Assembly (NCBI RefSeq): GCF_963422545.1
Contig: NZ_OY730233.1
Span: 1 to 26,172 of the forward strand
From: an uncultured Flavobacterium sp.
GTDB taxonomy: Bacteria; Bacteroidota; Bacteroidia; Flavobacteriales; Flavobacteriaceae
Direction: 5' to 3'
DNA length: 26,172 nucleotides
The notes beneath the pieces were generated by a model, which worked only from the letters and a program-made list of their open reading frames with translations, had not been told where the DNA came from and did no database searches. The stretch's first letter is position 1. Every line of letters begins with the position of its first letter. The position numbers and the translations under genes are program-made. Of this stretch, positions 1 through 7,856 are shown piece by piece.

Positions 1-151
1 TTTCTTGATTTATAGTGTTTTCGTTAGAATTTGAAGCGTCATCCTGAGATAAAATTTCGAAATTAATTCCAATAAAATTACATTGCTTTACTAACTCATT
101 TACAAGTGTTAGAGCATTATAATTATAAACCGGAATTAAAATAGAGAGCAT
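1..151 (-). CDS. Glycosyltransferase family 2, N-terminal part (runs off the window)
   Basis: Reading the minus strand from the ATG at 151-149 gives about 50 residues with no stop up to the window edge. They begin MLSILIPVYNYNALTLVNE and continue to an FEILSQDDASNS segment. The SILIPVYN start and the later acidic DD before Ser/Asn match the nucleotide-sugar-binding start of GT-A fold family 2 glycosyltransferases (compare the common pattern of VVIPVYN followed by EIIVVDDGS). The start codon overlaps the FtsE stop by one base (TAATG), so the two genes are probably translationally coupled and co-transcribed. The sugar donor and acceptor cannot be told from this fragment. Most of the gene lies outside the window. 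Confidence 0.8.
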   Translation of the reverse strand, partial: MLSILIPVYNYNALTLVNELVKQCNFIGINFEILSQDDASNSNENTINQE

Positions 152-834
152 TACACGTTACGTTGCACTACTTCAAAAATTCTTTCATCTTCACATTTTA
201 ATGTTTTAGACGGGAATTTCATCAATAAGGCATAATCATGAGTTGCCATGATAATCGTTTTACCGTTTGCATTGATTTTTTTCAATACTTCAAGAACTTC
301 AGAACTTGTTTGAGGATCAAGGTTTCCTGTTGGTTCATCGGCCAGAATAAATTCAGGATCATTAAGTAGCGCTCTGGCAATTGCAACACGTTGTTGTTCT
401 CCGCCCGAAAGTTGGTGTGGCATTTTGTTAAGGAATTCTTTCATGCCCACTTTGTCCAGAACTTCGTCAATTTTTTGTTCCATTTCGTCTTTTTCAGACC
501 AGCCGGTTGCTTTTAAAACAAAAAGCATATTATCTTTTACAGAACGATCCGGAAGCAATTTGAAATCCTGAAATACAATTCCGATTTTACGTCTCAAATA
601 CGGAATTTCGTTTTCTTTTAGAGCCGCCAAATCAAATTCAACAATATGACCTTCACCTTCAGTTAAAGGCAAATCACCGTACAATGTTTTCATGAAGCTA
701 CTTTTTCCAGAACCGGTTTTTCCAATTATATAGATAAATTCACCGTGTTGAACATCTAAATTAATATGAGATAAAATTTTTCTTCCTTCTTGATATATAG
801 TTACTTCTTTAAGAGACAGTACGATTTGTGACAT
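151..834 (-). CDS. ftsE: FtsE-like cell division ABC transporter ATP-binding protein
   Basis: A 227-aa ABC ATPase with every nucleotide-binding motif in order: Walker A GKTGSGKS (38-45), Q-loop Gln89, signature LSGGEQQR (142-149), Walker B FILADEPTG with catalytic Glu167, and switch His199. The length and the TGNLDP segment fit the FtsE/LolD/MacB group. Known FtsE pairs with the membrane protein FtsX to control septal peptidoglycan hydrolases. No ftsX is visible here, so the name is a family-level call. I chose the ATG at 834 because homology begins at MSQIVLSLKEV; an upstream ATG at 954 would add 40 AT-rich residues unlike the family. The gene is followed with a one-base overlap by a glycosyltransferase. 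LolD-like lipoprotein export is the main alternative. Confidence 0.82.
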   Translation of the reverse strand: MSQIVLSLKEVTIYQEGRKILSHINLDVQHGEFIYIIGKTGSGKSSFMKTLYGDLPLTEGEGHIVEFDLAALKENEIPYLRRKIGIVFQDFKLLPDRSVKDNMLFVLKATGWSEKDEMEQKIDEVLDKVGMKEFLNKMPHQLSGGEQQRVAIARALLNDPEFILADEPTGNLDPQTSSEVLEVLKKINANGKTIIMATHDYALLMKFPSKTLKCEDERIFEVVQRNV

Positions 835-931
835 AATAAAATTGATTTGAATGGTAAAAGTAATAAGATAACGCTTGGATTCAAAATAAATTTCAATGAT
901 TTCTGATAAAATATTAAAATGAAAATTTAAA

Positions 932-1065
932 CCATATAAGTGATATAAGTTCATTTTAGCAAATCGCGCAAGGAAGTTTTTTATTTATTAAAGCTTATAT
1001 GAGTTTAGTGTAATAACTAAATGAGAAAAAGGCCTAACTTATAATTACTTATATCACTTATATGG
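932..1065. repeat. 19-bp perfect inverted repeat made of ACTTATA iterons
   Basis: Bases 932-950 (CCATATAAGTGATATAAGT) are the exact reverse complement of 1047-1065, with 96 bases between. Each arm holds two copies of the heptamer ACTTATA (or its complement), and a third copy precedes the right arm. Copies on the plus strand start at 1037, 1047 and 1056, about one helical turn apart; the complementary copies are at 935-941 and 944-950. The arrangement looks like paired operator sites in the divergent promoter region, but no regulator is identified. Confidence 0.6.
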
Positions 1066-1163
1066 ATAAAAAATAACATTTCAGAAGCTGTTAAATGTAG
1101 TCTGTTAAAATTTTTGTTCATAATAAATGCTTCAAACGTTTCGTTATAGACGGTATAAAATGA

Positions 1164-1171
1164 TACATTTG
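1164..1171 (+). promoter_or_regulatory. Candidate -7 box (TACATTTG) for the TPR gene
   Basis: TACATTTG matches the Bacteroidota -7 consensus TAnnTTTG and lies 19 bases before the ATG at 1191, so the leader would be very short. No clear TTG -33 element lies 17-23 bases upstream, which lowers confidence. Confidence 0.45.
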
Positions 1172-1190
1172 AATACTAAATATAATTAAA

Positions 1191-4100
1191 ATGCGTAGAC
1201 TTTCCTGGTTCTTTTTACTCCATATCATCCTTATTTCGACCATAGTTTCGGCACAAAAATCAGCTATTTACACTTACGATTTAAAGGATTTTGACAAAGC
1301 GCTGGCTTTATACAATGATAAACAATATGCTTCGGCTCAACTTATTTTCGAATATGTAAAAAACAATGCAACGACTGAAGAGGTTCAGTCGGATTGTGCT
1401 TATTATATTGCCAATTGTGCCATAAGAACCAATAAAGTGAATGCCGATGCTTTGATGGAAAAATTCGTAAGCGATTATCCAACAAGTACAAAACAAAATC
1501 AGGCTTATGTTGAAGTGGCTCAGTTTTTCTTTGAACAAGGCAATTATCCAAAAGCTTTGCAATGGTTTGACAAAGTGGATGAAAGTTATATGAGTAAATC
1601 TGAATCGGATAAATTTAATTTCCAAAAAGGATACAGTTATTTCAATGCCAAAAAGAAAAAAGAAGCTACAACTTATTTTAATAAAGTGGTGAATTCTCCT
1701 GAATTTGGTTCTCAAGCCAAATATTATTTAGGATTTATGGCTTATGAAGGCGATGATTATAAAGAAGCAACTAAATATTTTGACGAAGTTTCTGGAGAAG
1801 AAAAGTACAAGGAAAAACTTTCGTACTATCAGGCCGACATGAATTTTAAATTAGGAAATTTCCAGAAAGCAATCGATTTGGGACAAAAAGCAATGGCAAA
1901 ATCAAATGCGATTGAAAAGTCTGAATTGAATAAAATTATTGGAGAAAGTTATTTCAATTTAAAACAATACGACAAAGCAATTCCGTTTTTAGAACAATAT
2001 GCAGGTAAAAAAGGGAAGTGGAATAATACTGATTTTTACCAATTAGGATATGCTTATTATGAGCAAAAAGAATATGAAAAAGCGATTTCTCAATTCAATA
2101 AAATCATTGAAGGAAAAGATTTCGTTGCTCAAAATGCGTATTACCATTTAGGGTTAAGTTATTTGAATACGGGCAAAAAGCAAGAAGCTTTAAATGCTTT
2201 TAAGAATGCTTCTGAAATGGATTTTAATGCTCAAATTCAGGAAGATGCGGCTTTAAATTATGCTAAAGTGAGTTATGATATTGGGAATGCGTATCAAACT
2301 GTTCCTGCAATTTTACTTGATTTCTTAAAAAAATACCCAAACAATTCCAGTCGATCTGAAATCGAAAAATTATTGGTAGATTCTTATATTTCTACTAAGA
2401 ATTACAAAGAAGCTTTGGTTTTATTAGAAAAAAACAGATCACCGGAGAATAAAGCAGCTTATCAAAAAGTACTTTTTTACAGAGGTTTGGAATTGTATAA
2501 TGAATCAAATTATCAAGATGCCGGCAAGATGTTCAAAAGCGCTATCAGCGAACAAAAAACGCCTGAATTTACTGCTCGCGCTACTTTCTGGAAAGCGGAA
2601 ACGGAATATCTTTCAGACGATTTTCAGAATGCATTATTGAGCTACAAGCAGTTTGCAGGTTTGGCTGCTGCAAAAACTACTGACGAGTATAAAAATATCA
2701 ATTACAATATTGGATACACATATTTTAAATTGAAAGAATACGATCAGGCAGGAAATTCTTTTCAGGCACAAATTGATAATGCTAAGGAAGATAAAGTTCG
2801 TTTGAATGATTCGTACTTGCGTTTAGGCGATTGCCGATTTGTGAGTGCAAAATACAGTGCTGCAAATGAAGCTTACGCAAAAGCAATTGAAGCAAAAGGT
2901 GTTGACGCTGATTATGCGCAGTTTCAAAAAGCAATTTCTTATGGTTTTATGTCTAAAAATGATCAGAAAATCAATGAGCTGAATAATTTTCTTCAGATGT
3001 ATAAAAAATCATCTTATCGTGATGATGCTTTATTCGAATTAGGAAATACTTATGTGGCAGAAAAGAAAAATGATCAGGCGCTTAAAACCTATGATCAGTT
3101 AATCTCTGAATATAAAAATGGTTCGTTTACATCAAAATCTATTTTGAAACAAGGTTTGATTTATTACAATTCAGATCGTGACGAACAGGCTTTGGTTAAA
3201 TTCAAAAAAGTAGCTGCAGAATTCCCAAAAACTCCAGAAGCTTTAGAAGCAGTTTCTACTGCAAGATTGATTTATGTTGACTCAGGAAAAGTTGATGAAT
3301 ATGCAACCTGGGTTCGTACTCTGGACTTTGTTTCTGTAACAGACGCTGAATTGGATAATGATACTTATGATGCAGCGTTTAAACAATACAGTCAAAATAA
3401 TAGCAAACAGGCAATTACTGGTTTTGCAGGTTATGTAACCAAATTTCCGTCAGGAGTTCATGCGCTTGAAGCTAATTTTTATCTGGCACAATTGTATTTT
3501 GCAGAAGGTTCAGAAACTAAATCGGTTGCAAACTATCAATATGTAATTGATCAGCCAAGAAACGAATTTACAGAACAATCTCTGAGCAGATTGTCACAGA
3601 TTTTCTTAAAAGCAAAAGATTGTGATAAATCGATTCCGGTTTTGGCAAGATTAGAAAACGAAGCTGATTTTCCTCAGAATAAAAGCTTTGCACAAGCTAA
3701 TTTGATGAAATGTTATTACGACAAAAAAGATTATGACAATTCGGTTGTATATGCAGATAAAGTATTGCAAAACGCAAAAGCTGATGCAAATGTAAAATCT
3801 GATACGCAGATTATCGTAGCGCGTGCGGCAATGCAAACTGGTGATGAAGCGAAAGCGAAAGCTGCTTATGCAAAATTATCAGCAACATCAAAAGGAGAAT
3901 TGGCGGCTGAAGCTTTGTATTATGATGCTTATTTTAAAACCAAAGAAGGCAAGTTTGATGCTTCGAACGTTTCAGTTCAAAAATTGGCTAAGAATTACTC
4001 GGCTTATAAATATTATGGAGCGAAGAGTTTGGTCTTGATGGCGAAAAACTTCTACGGATTAAAAGACAGTTATCAGGCAACTTATATTTTAGATAACGTA

Positions 4101-4205
4101 ATTAACAATTTTACCGATTATCCGGATGTTGTTGAAGAAGCTAAAACAGAGTTAAGCGCGATAAAGTTGGAAGAAGCCAAAACGAATTCGTCGATCACGA
4201 AATAA
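1191..4205 (+). CDS. Large secreted tetratricopeptide-repeat protein
   Basis: A 1004-aa protein with a Sec signal peptide (MRRLSW, then a hydrophobic stretch and a VSA|Q cleavage site near residue 21). There is no lipobox cysteine, so it is probably periplasmic. Almost the whole mature chain is TPR-like helical repeats with recurring units such as YKEATKYFDEV, YDKAIPFLEQY and YEKAISQFNKII. TPR solenoids are protein-binding scaffolds. I see no catalytic domain or transmembrane segment after the signal. Downstream, beyond a PhzF gene, is an outer-membrane beta-barrel; proteins of this kind often sit beside TonB-receptor-like barrels in flavobacteria, which suggests, as inference, an envelope-assembly or barrel-partner role. 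The antisense frames inside it are shadows. Confidence 0.88.
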   Translation: MRRLSWFFLLHIILISTIVSAQKSAIYTYDLKDFDKALALYNDKQYASAQLIFEYVKNNATTEEVQSDCAYYIANCAIRTNKVNADALMEKFVSDYPTSTKQNQAYVEVAQFFFEQGNYPKALQWFDKVDESYMSKSESDKFNFQKGYSYFNAKKKKEATTYFNKVVNSPEFGSQAKYYLGFMAYEGDDYKEATKYFDEVSGEEKYKEKLSYYQADMNFKLGNFQKAIDLGQKAMAKSNAIEKSELNKIIGESYFNLKQYDKAIPFLEQYAGKKGKWNNTDFYQLGYAYYEQKEYEKAISQFNKIIEGKDFVAQNAYYHLGLSYLNTGKKQEALNAFKNASEMDFNAQIQEDAALNYAKVSYDIGNAYQTVPAILLDFLKKYPNNSSRSEIEKLLVDSYISTKNYKEALVLLEKNRSPENKAAYQKVLFYRGLELYNESNYQDAGKMFKSAISEQKTPEFTARATFWKAETEYLSDDFQNALLSYKQFAGLAAAKTTDEYKNINYNIGYTYFKLKEYDQAGNSFQAQIDNAKEDKVRLNDSYLRLGDCRFVSAKYSAANEAYAKAIEAKGVDADYAQFQKAISYGFMSKNDQKINELNNFLQMYKKSSYRDDALFELGNTYVAEKKNDQALKTYDQLISEYKNGSFTSKSILKQGLIYYNSDRDEQALVKFKKVAAEFPKTPEALEAVSTARLIYVDSGKVDEYATWVRTLDFVSVTDAELDNDTYDAAFKQYSQNNSKQAITGFAGYVTKFPSGVHALEANFYLAQLYFAEGSETKSVANYQYVIDQPRNEFTEQSLSRLSQIFLKAKDCDKSIPVLARLENEADFPQNKSFAQANLMKCYYDKKDYDNSVVYADKVLQNAKADANVKSDTQIIVARAAMQTGDEAKAKAAYAKLSATSKGELAAEALYYDAYFKTKEGKFDASNVSVQKLAKNYSAYKYYGAKSLVLMAKNFYGLKDSYQATYILDNVINNFTDYPDVVEEAKTELSAIKLEEAKTNSSITK

Positions 4206-4326
4206 GAATCAAGAGTAAAGAATCAAGAGAGTAGATTAAAGAGACAAGAAGCAAGATAAAAGATTGGATGGAAGTCTATTTTCTAGCATCTTTCATCTAG
4301 CCTCTTCCTAAAAAAAAGAAAAAAAA
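4206..4326. repeat. Purine-rich/pyrimidine-rich imperfect palindrome between TPR gene and phzF
   Basis: The left half (about 4207-4264) is a run of AAGAATCAAGAG / AGAGACAAGAAGCAAGA units. After a short spacer the right half (about 4275-4312) is its pyrimidine-rich counterpart, with TCTAGCATCTTTCATCTAGCC. The transcript could fold into an imperfect hairpin. It fills nearly the whole gap and resembles the small interspersed repeats common in flavobacterial genomes. Confidence 0.5.
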
Positions 4327-5190
4327 ATGAGTTTACCTTTTTATATAGTTGATGTTTTTGCAGATAAAAAATATGCCGGTAATCAATTGGCAGTTTTTTT
4401 AGATGCCGGAAATTTAAGTTCTAATGAAATGCAGCAAATTGCCCGCGAAATTAATTTTGCAGAAAGCACTTTTGTTACTAAGCTTGATTTAGATAATAAT
4501 GTTGCCGAGATTAAAATTTTTACTCCGGCACATGAAATGCAGTTTGCAGGTCACCCGATCATTGGAACTTCGTGGGTTTTGATGAATAAGATTTTTAAAA
4601 ACGAACCAAAACAGATAACGCTGAATGTTCCGATTGGGCCAATCCAGATTCATAAAACAGATGAGTTGATTTGGTTAAAAGCAGCCCAGCCGAAATTTTG
4701 GGATATTTTTTCGAAAGAAGATTTGACAGTATTCAGTAATCTGAAAAAAGAAGATTTTGAAAATCAATTTCCAATTCAGGAAGTTACAACCGGAAGTGCG
4801 TTTGTAATGGTTGGTTTAAGTAGTAAAAGAGCACTTGAAAATCTAGTTTTAGATAAAGATAAAACAGACGAATGGCTGAAAAAGAACTGTAAAACAGATC
4901 ACAGAGGTTTGTATTTCTATTATTTAGAAGGTTCAAAATTGTTTAGCAGAATGTTATGTGTCGAGCACAATCAATTAGTTGAAGATGCAGCAACGGGAAG
5001 TGCAAGTACATGTCTGCAGGCTTTTTTATTAAAATATCATAAACCTGAATTTGAATTGATTAATCATCAGGGAGATTATATTAACCGTCCGTCTCAGATT
5101 TATTTTGATGGAAAATTAACTGATAATCAATTTGATATTAAAATAGGAGGAAAGGCTCAGTTTGTTGCAAAAGGAGATTGGGAAGCTTAG
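4327..5190 (+). CDS. PhzF-family isomerase/epimerase-like protein
   Basis: A 287-aa cytoplasmic protein of the PhzF family (diaminopimelate-epimerase fold, two similar halves). The start MSLPFYIVDVFADKKYAGNQ is typical, and NFAESTFV carries Glu46, the position of the catalytic glutamate of PhzF. MQFAGHPIIGT and DAATGSAS are the two glycine/serine-rich loops expected at the half-domain junctions. Length is normal and nothing is broken. PhzF of phenazine producers isomerises trans-2,3-dihydro-3-hydroxyanthranilate, but no other phenazine gene is here, so the substrate is unknown and most relatives are of unassigned function. Start: ATG after an A-rich leader. Repeats lie on both sides, and it separates the TPR gene from the barrel gene. 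Confidence 0.88.
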   Translation: MSLPFYIVDVFADKKYAGNQLAVFLDAGNLSSNEMQQIAREINFAESTFVTKLDLDNNVAEIKIFTPAHEMQFAGHPIIGTSWVLMNKIFKNEPKQITLNVPIGPIQIHKTDELIWLKAAQPKFWDIFSKEDLTVFSNLKKEDFENQFPIQEVTTGSAFVMVGLSSKRALENLVLDKDKTDEWLKKNCKTDHRGLYFYYLEGSKLFSRMLCVEHNQLVEDAATGSASTCLQAFLLKYHKPEFELINHQGDYINRPSQIYFDGKLTDNQFDIKIGGKAQFVAKGDWEA

Positions 5191-5200
5191 TTAGAAAATT

Positions 5201-5280
5201 GTAAAATGTAAAATGTAAATTGTGAAAAGTGAAAGTGTGTCGATTAAATCATTTTACATTTCACAAAACACATTTCACGA
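5201..5280. repeat. GTAAAAT tandem units and imperfect palindrome between phzF and the barrel gene
   Basis: GTAAAAT is repeated in tandem from 5201, and AAATGTAAAATG (5204-5215) has its exact reverse complement at 5250-5261. The flanking GTGAAAAGTG and CACATTTCAC segments extend the dyad imperfectly. The right arm ends about 13 bases before the next start codon. Confidence 0.55.
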
Positions 5281-5292
5281 AAAAAATAAAAT

Positions 5293-7044
5293 ATGAAAAT
5301 TAATTGCCAGAATAAAATCATCATTTTACTAGTACTATTTGTTGTCCAGCTTTCGTTTTCGCAAAAGAAAAATGAGAGTATTGGTACTGAAACTGTAAAT
5401 GTTGTAAAACCGTATTCGCCAACTATTTCAGATGCTTTTAAAGTTAAGGAAACTCCTTCGCTTGATGATACAGGAAATCAGCCTAAGGAAACGATAAAAT
5501 ATAGTATTTTGTCTGTTCCGGTTGCGTCTACATTTACGCCTTCAAAAGGAAAAGCTGAAGGTGTTGAAAAGTCTAAAAGAGAAAAATTGTTTAATAATTA
5601 TGCAACTTTGGGAGTTGGAAATTACGGAACTCTAAATGCTGAATTATTCGTAAATCAGGATTTAGGAAATAACGATTATGTGGCAGGAATGTTCCGTCAT
5701 CATTCTTCGCAAGGCGGAATTAGCGGCGTAGATTTAAATGATGAATTTTATGATACTGCGTTAAATGTGGGTTATGGTGTCAATAATCGTGATATGTCAT
5801 GGAATGTTGATTTAGGATATCAAAATCAATTGTACAATTGGTATGGTTTACCGGCTGATTTTGGAATGACTCTGCCACCGGGAACGCAGGAAGATTTAAT
5901 TAGAGGAATTAATCCGAATCATTCTTATAATACAATTACTTTAGGCGGAAATATAGAATTTAATGAAGGCATTTTTAGTAAAATAGCAACGAAATTCACG
6001 CATTTTTCAGATAGTTTTTCTTCTTCAGAAAATCGTTTTTATGTAAAACCGACTTTCAAAGTGGATGTAATGGATCAGTCGATAAATACGAATGTTATCA
6101 TAGATCACGTAAGCGGATCTTTTGAAAATAATTATGCGCGTGATAATACAGAACCTTTAAAATACAGTTTAACTAATTTTGGAATTGAACCAAGTTTTGT
6201 TATTCATGAAAACGACTGGACTTTAGAATTAGGAGCCGGATTGTTTTATGGATTGGATTCTGAAAACAGCGGAAACAAGTTTTATATTTATCCAAAAGTA
6301 AATGCTTCTTATAAATTAGTGGGCGATTTGATGATTTTCTATACAGGTGTAAATGGTAGTTTGAATCAAAACTCTTATGCTGATTTTGTGACTGAGAATC
6401 CGTTTTTGTCACCAACTTTAAATATGAAACCAACCAATAATCAATATACTGTTTTTGCGGGTTTAAAAGGGAAGTTAGCGAATAACGTCAATTATAATCT
6501 GACAGGTTCTTACCTGAACGAAAAAGATAAGGCTTTGTTTAAGAGCAATGATTATACAGAAGATTTTGCGAATGAAAACTATGCTTACGGAAACTCTTTT
6601 GGAGTGGTGTATGATGATGTGAGAACGTTTCGTTTTTACGGAGAATTAAAAGCTGATTTCTCAGAAAACGTTTCTTTTGGAATCAACGGAACTTTTAATA
6701 GTTACAAATTTGATGGTGTAGAAGCTTGGAATTTACCTTCGATGAAATTGAGTTCAAACCTTGATGTAAATATTACGAAACAATGGTACGCTGGTTTGAA
6801 TGTTTTCTTTGTTGGAGAACGTAAGGATATGCAGTCGAATTTGAATTCAGGAGTTGATCCGGTTGTTACAACACTAAAAAGCTATTTTGATGCCAACGCA
6901 CATGTTGGATATAAATATAACGAACGTTTGACGTTTTTCCTGAAACTTAATAATATTGGAAATCAGGCTTATGAAAAATGGCTGAATTATCCTGTTCAGG
7001 GATTCCAGGTTTTAGTGGGAGGAAATTATAAATTCGATTTTTAA
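5293..7044 (+). CDS. Plugless TonB-dependent-receptor-like outer-membrane beta-barrel
   Basis: A 583-aa protein with a signal peptide (hydrophobic IIILLVLFVVQLSFS, cleavage probably before QKK). A short conserved-looking linker with VVKPYSPTISDAFKV follows, then a long stretch of alternating aromatic/polar beta strands ending in NYKFDF. A terminal aromatic residue is typical of outer-membrane barrels. TonB-dependent receptors are usually 700-1000 aa with an N-terminal plug of about 130 aa. I see no plug motifs, so this is a barrel-only relative. Late segments such as YNERLTFFLKLNNIGNQAYEKW are typical of the last strands of TonB receptors. The large TPR protein two genes upstream may be its periplasmic partner (inference). 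The ligand is unknown. Confidence 0.8.
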   Translation: MKINCQNKIIILLVLFVVQLSFSQKKNESIGTETVNVVKPYSPTISDAFKVKETPSLDDTGNQPKETIKYSILSVPVASTFTPSKGKAEGVEKSKREKLFNNYATLGVGNYGTLNAELFVNQDLGNNDYVAGMFRHHSSQGGISGVDLNDEFYDTALNVGYGVNNRDMSWNVDLGYQNQLYNWYGLPADFGMTLPPGTQEDLIRGINPNHSYNTITLGGNIEFNEGIFSKIATKFTHFSDSFSSSENRFYVKPTFKVDVMDQSINTNVIIDHVSGSFENNYARDNTEPLKYSLTNFGIEPSFVIHENDWTLELGAGLFYGLDSENSGNKFYIYPKVNASYKLVGDLMIFYTGVNGSLNQNSYADFVTENPFLSPTLNMKPTNNQYTVFAGLKGKLANNVNYNLTGSYLNEKDKALFKSNDYTEDFANENYAYGNSFGVVYDDVRTFRFYGELKADFSENVSFGINGTFNSYKFDGVEAWNLPSMKLSSNLDVNITKQWYAGLNVFFVGERKDMQSNLNSGVDPVVTTLKSYFDANAHVGYKYNERLTFFLKLNNIGNQAYEKWLNYPVQGFQVLVGGNYKFDF

Positions 7045-7049
7045 GATAG

Positions 7050-7191
7050 TTTTGCCACGAAGGCGCTAAGAAACTAAGTTTTTTATACAAAGTTTTAAGC
7101 CACGAATTCACGAATTAATTTTAACTAAATTCGGGAATTTGTGGCTTACTTTTTTTTGCGATCTTTGCGACTTAGCGCCTTTGTGGCAAAA
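7050..7191. repeat. Nested palindromic repeat element (about 142 bp)
   Basis: The outer arms TTTTGCCACGAAGGCGCTAAG (7050-7070) and its complement at 7171-7191 pair over 21 bases with one mismatch, which is a G-U pair in RNA. An inner pair of arms (7096-7117 and 7127-7148, containing TAAGCCACGAATT and its partner) adds a second, imperfect 22-base stem. The element starts 5 bases after the barrel stop and ends 6 bases before the next ATG. It looks like a MITE- or REP-like repeat of the flavobacterial GCCACGAAGGC type. Confidence 0.7.
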
Positions 7192-7197
7192 CTACCT

Positions 7198-7647
7198 ATG
7201 GAATTCAAACAAAAAATACATTCTTACTATTTACAAATGGTTCAGGACCGAATAGATGTTTTTAGAGACATGATTTCGGCTTTGACCGAAGATTCTAAAA
7301 ATGATGCAAAAGGTTCGGCTGGCGATAAGCACGAAACGGCTTTGTCGATGATGCATATCGAGCAGGAAAAACTTACCAATAAACTAAAAGAAGCGATTAC
7401 TCAAAAAGCGATTTTAGATAAAATTGATGCCTCAAAAACAACTGAAAATATCATTTCGGGTAGTTTGGTAATTGCCAACGGAATTCATTTGTATTTGAGT
7501 GTTGCGCTTCCTAAAATTTCTATTGAAGGTGTAAATGTTATTGCGCTTTCTCCTCAATCTCCGCTTGGCTCTCATTTAATGGGGAATAAGGTTGGGTTTC
7601 AGTTTGAGATTAATAAGACACATTATACTATCGAGGGTGTTTTGTAG
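7198..7647 (+). CDS. Small protein with helical N-terminus and GreA-like C-terminal domain
   Basis: A 149-aa cytoplasmic protein. Residues 1-80 are mostly charged helix and look like a short coiled coil. Residues 110-145 contain SPQSPLGSHLMGNKVGFQF, closely resembling the C-terminal FKBP-like domain of GreA/GreB (SP-x-SPLG-x-x-LLG-x-KVGD). This suggests an RNA-polymerase-binding factor of the Gre/Rnk type. The N-terminal coiled coil is shorter than that of true GreA (about 158 aa in total), and the acidic tip residues are not obvious. I recall relatives labelled 3-oxoacyl-ACP synthase in flavobacterial annotations, but nothing here resembles a thiolase fold. I chose the ATG at 7198: the longer frame from 7141 would translate the upstream repeat. 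Confidence 0.65.
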   Translation: MEFKQKIHSYYLQMVQDRIDVFRDMISALTEDSKNDAKGSAGDKHETALSMMHIEQEKLTNKLKEAITQKAILDKIDASKTTENIISGSLVIANGIHLYLSVALPKISIEGVNVIALSPQSPLGSHLMGNKVGFQFEINKTHYTIEGVL

Positions 7648-7673
7648 ATAGACTATAGACTATTGTTTATGGG

Positions 7674-7706
7674 ACCTTTGTCAAAGTTTTAAACTTTGAC
7701 AAAGGT
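7674..7706. repeat. Perfect 33-bp palindrome (16-bp arms, 1-base centre)
   Basis: ACCTTTGTCAAAGTTT, then a single T, then its exact reverse complement. It could act as a terminator hairpin for the upstream gene, but no T-run follows. Thirteen bases of its right arm (AAACTTTGACAAA, 7691-7703) recur at 7819-7831. Confidence 0.8.
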
Positions 7707-7773
7707 TTGCGAGCTAAACACACAATCTTGTCAGGTTGAGCGAAGTCGAAGTCCTACACAAGTTCTGTACCGT

Positions 7774-7806
7774 AAACCCGACAGGTTTTTAAAACCTGTC
7801 GGGTTT
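7774..7806. repeat. Second perfect 33-bp palindrome (16-bp arms, 1-base centre)
   Basis: AAACCCGACAGGTTTT, one T, then the exact reverse complement. It has the same architecture and length as the palindrome 100 bases upstream but a different sequence apart from the TTTTAAA centre, so both probably belong to one class of dispersed palindromes. Confidence 0.8.
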
Positions 7807-7856
7807 GAATGCGTATATAAACTTTGACAAATCTTAAAAAAATAAACGCATTTTGT

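Larger units (their letters stand above)
835..1190. other. Divergent intergenic region between ftsE and the TPR gene
   Basis: These 356 bases hold the control regions of two divergent genes. They contain a 19-bp inverted repeat (932-950 and 1047-1065) built from short ACTTATA-type units, and a TAnnTTTG box facing the TPR gene at 1164-1171. No believable open reading frame or RNA gene was seen. I did not find a clear TAnnTTTG box facing ftsE. Confidence 0.6.

Noticed and set aside
835..954. 40-residue N-terminal extension of FtsE
   Set aside because: It is AT-rich sequence with no similarity to ABC ATPase starts. The ATG at 834 gives the normal length of about 227 aa.
1308..1715. 135-aa minus-strand reading frame inside the TPR gene
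   Set aside because: It is antisense to a well-supported gene, its composition is that of a shadow frame (rich in Phe, Ile, Ser and His), and it has no recognisable motif.
4327..5190. PhzF considered as a sign of phenazine biosynthesis
   Set aside because: No phzA-E or phzG homolog is in the window, and most PhzF-like proteins are outside phenazine pathways.
7141..7197. Longer start for the Gre-like protein
   Set aside because: The added residues are encoded by a palindromic repeat, and family-like sequence starts at MEFKQKIHSYYLQ.
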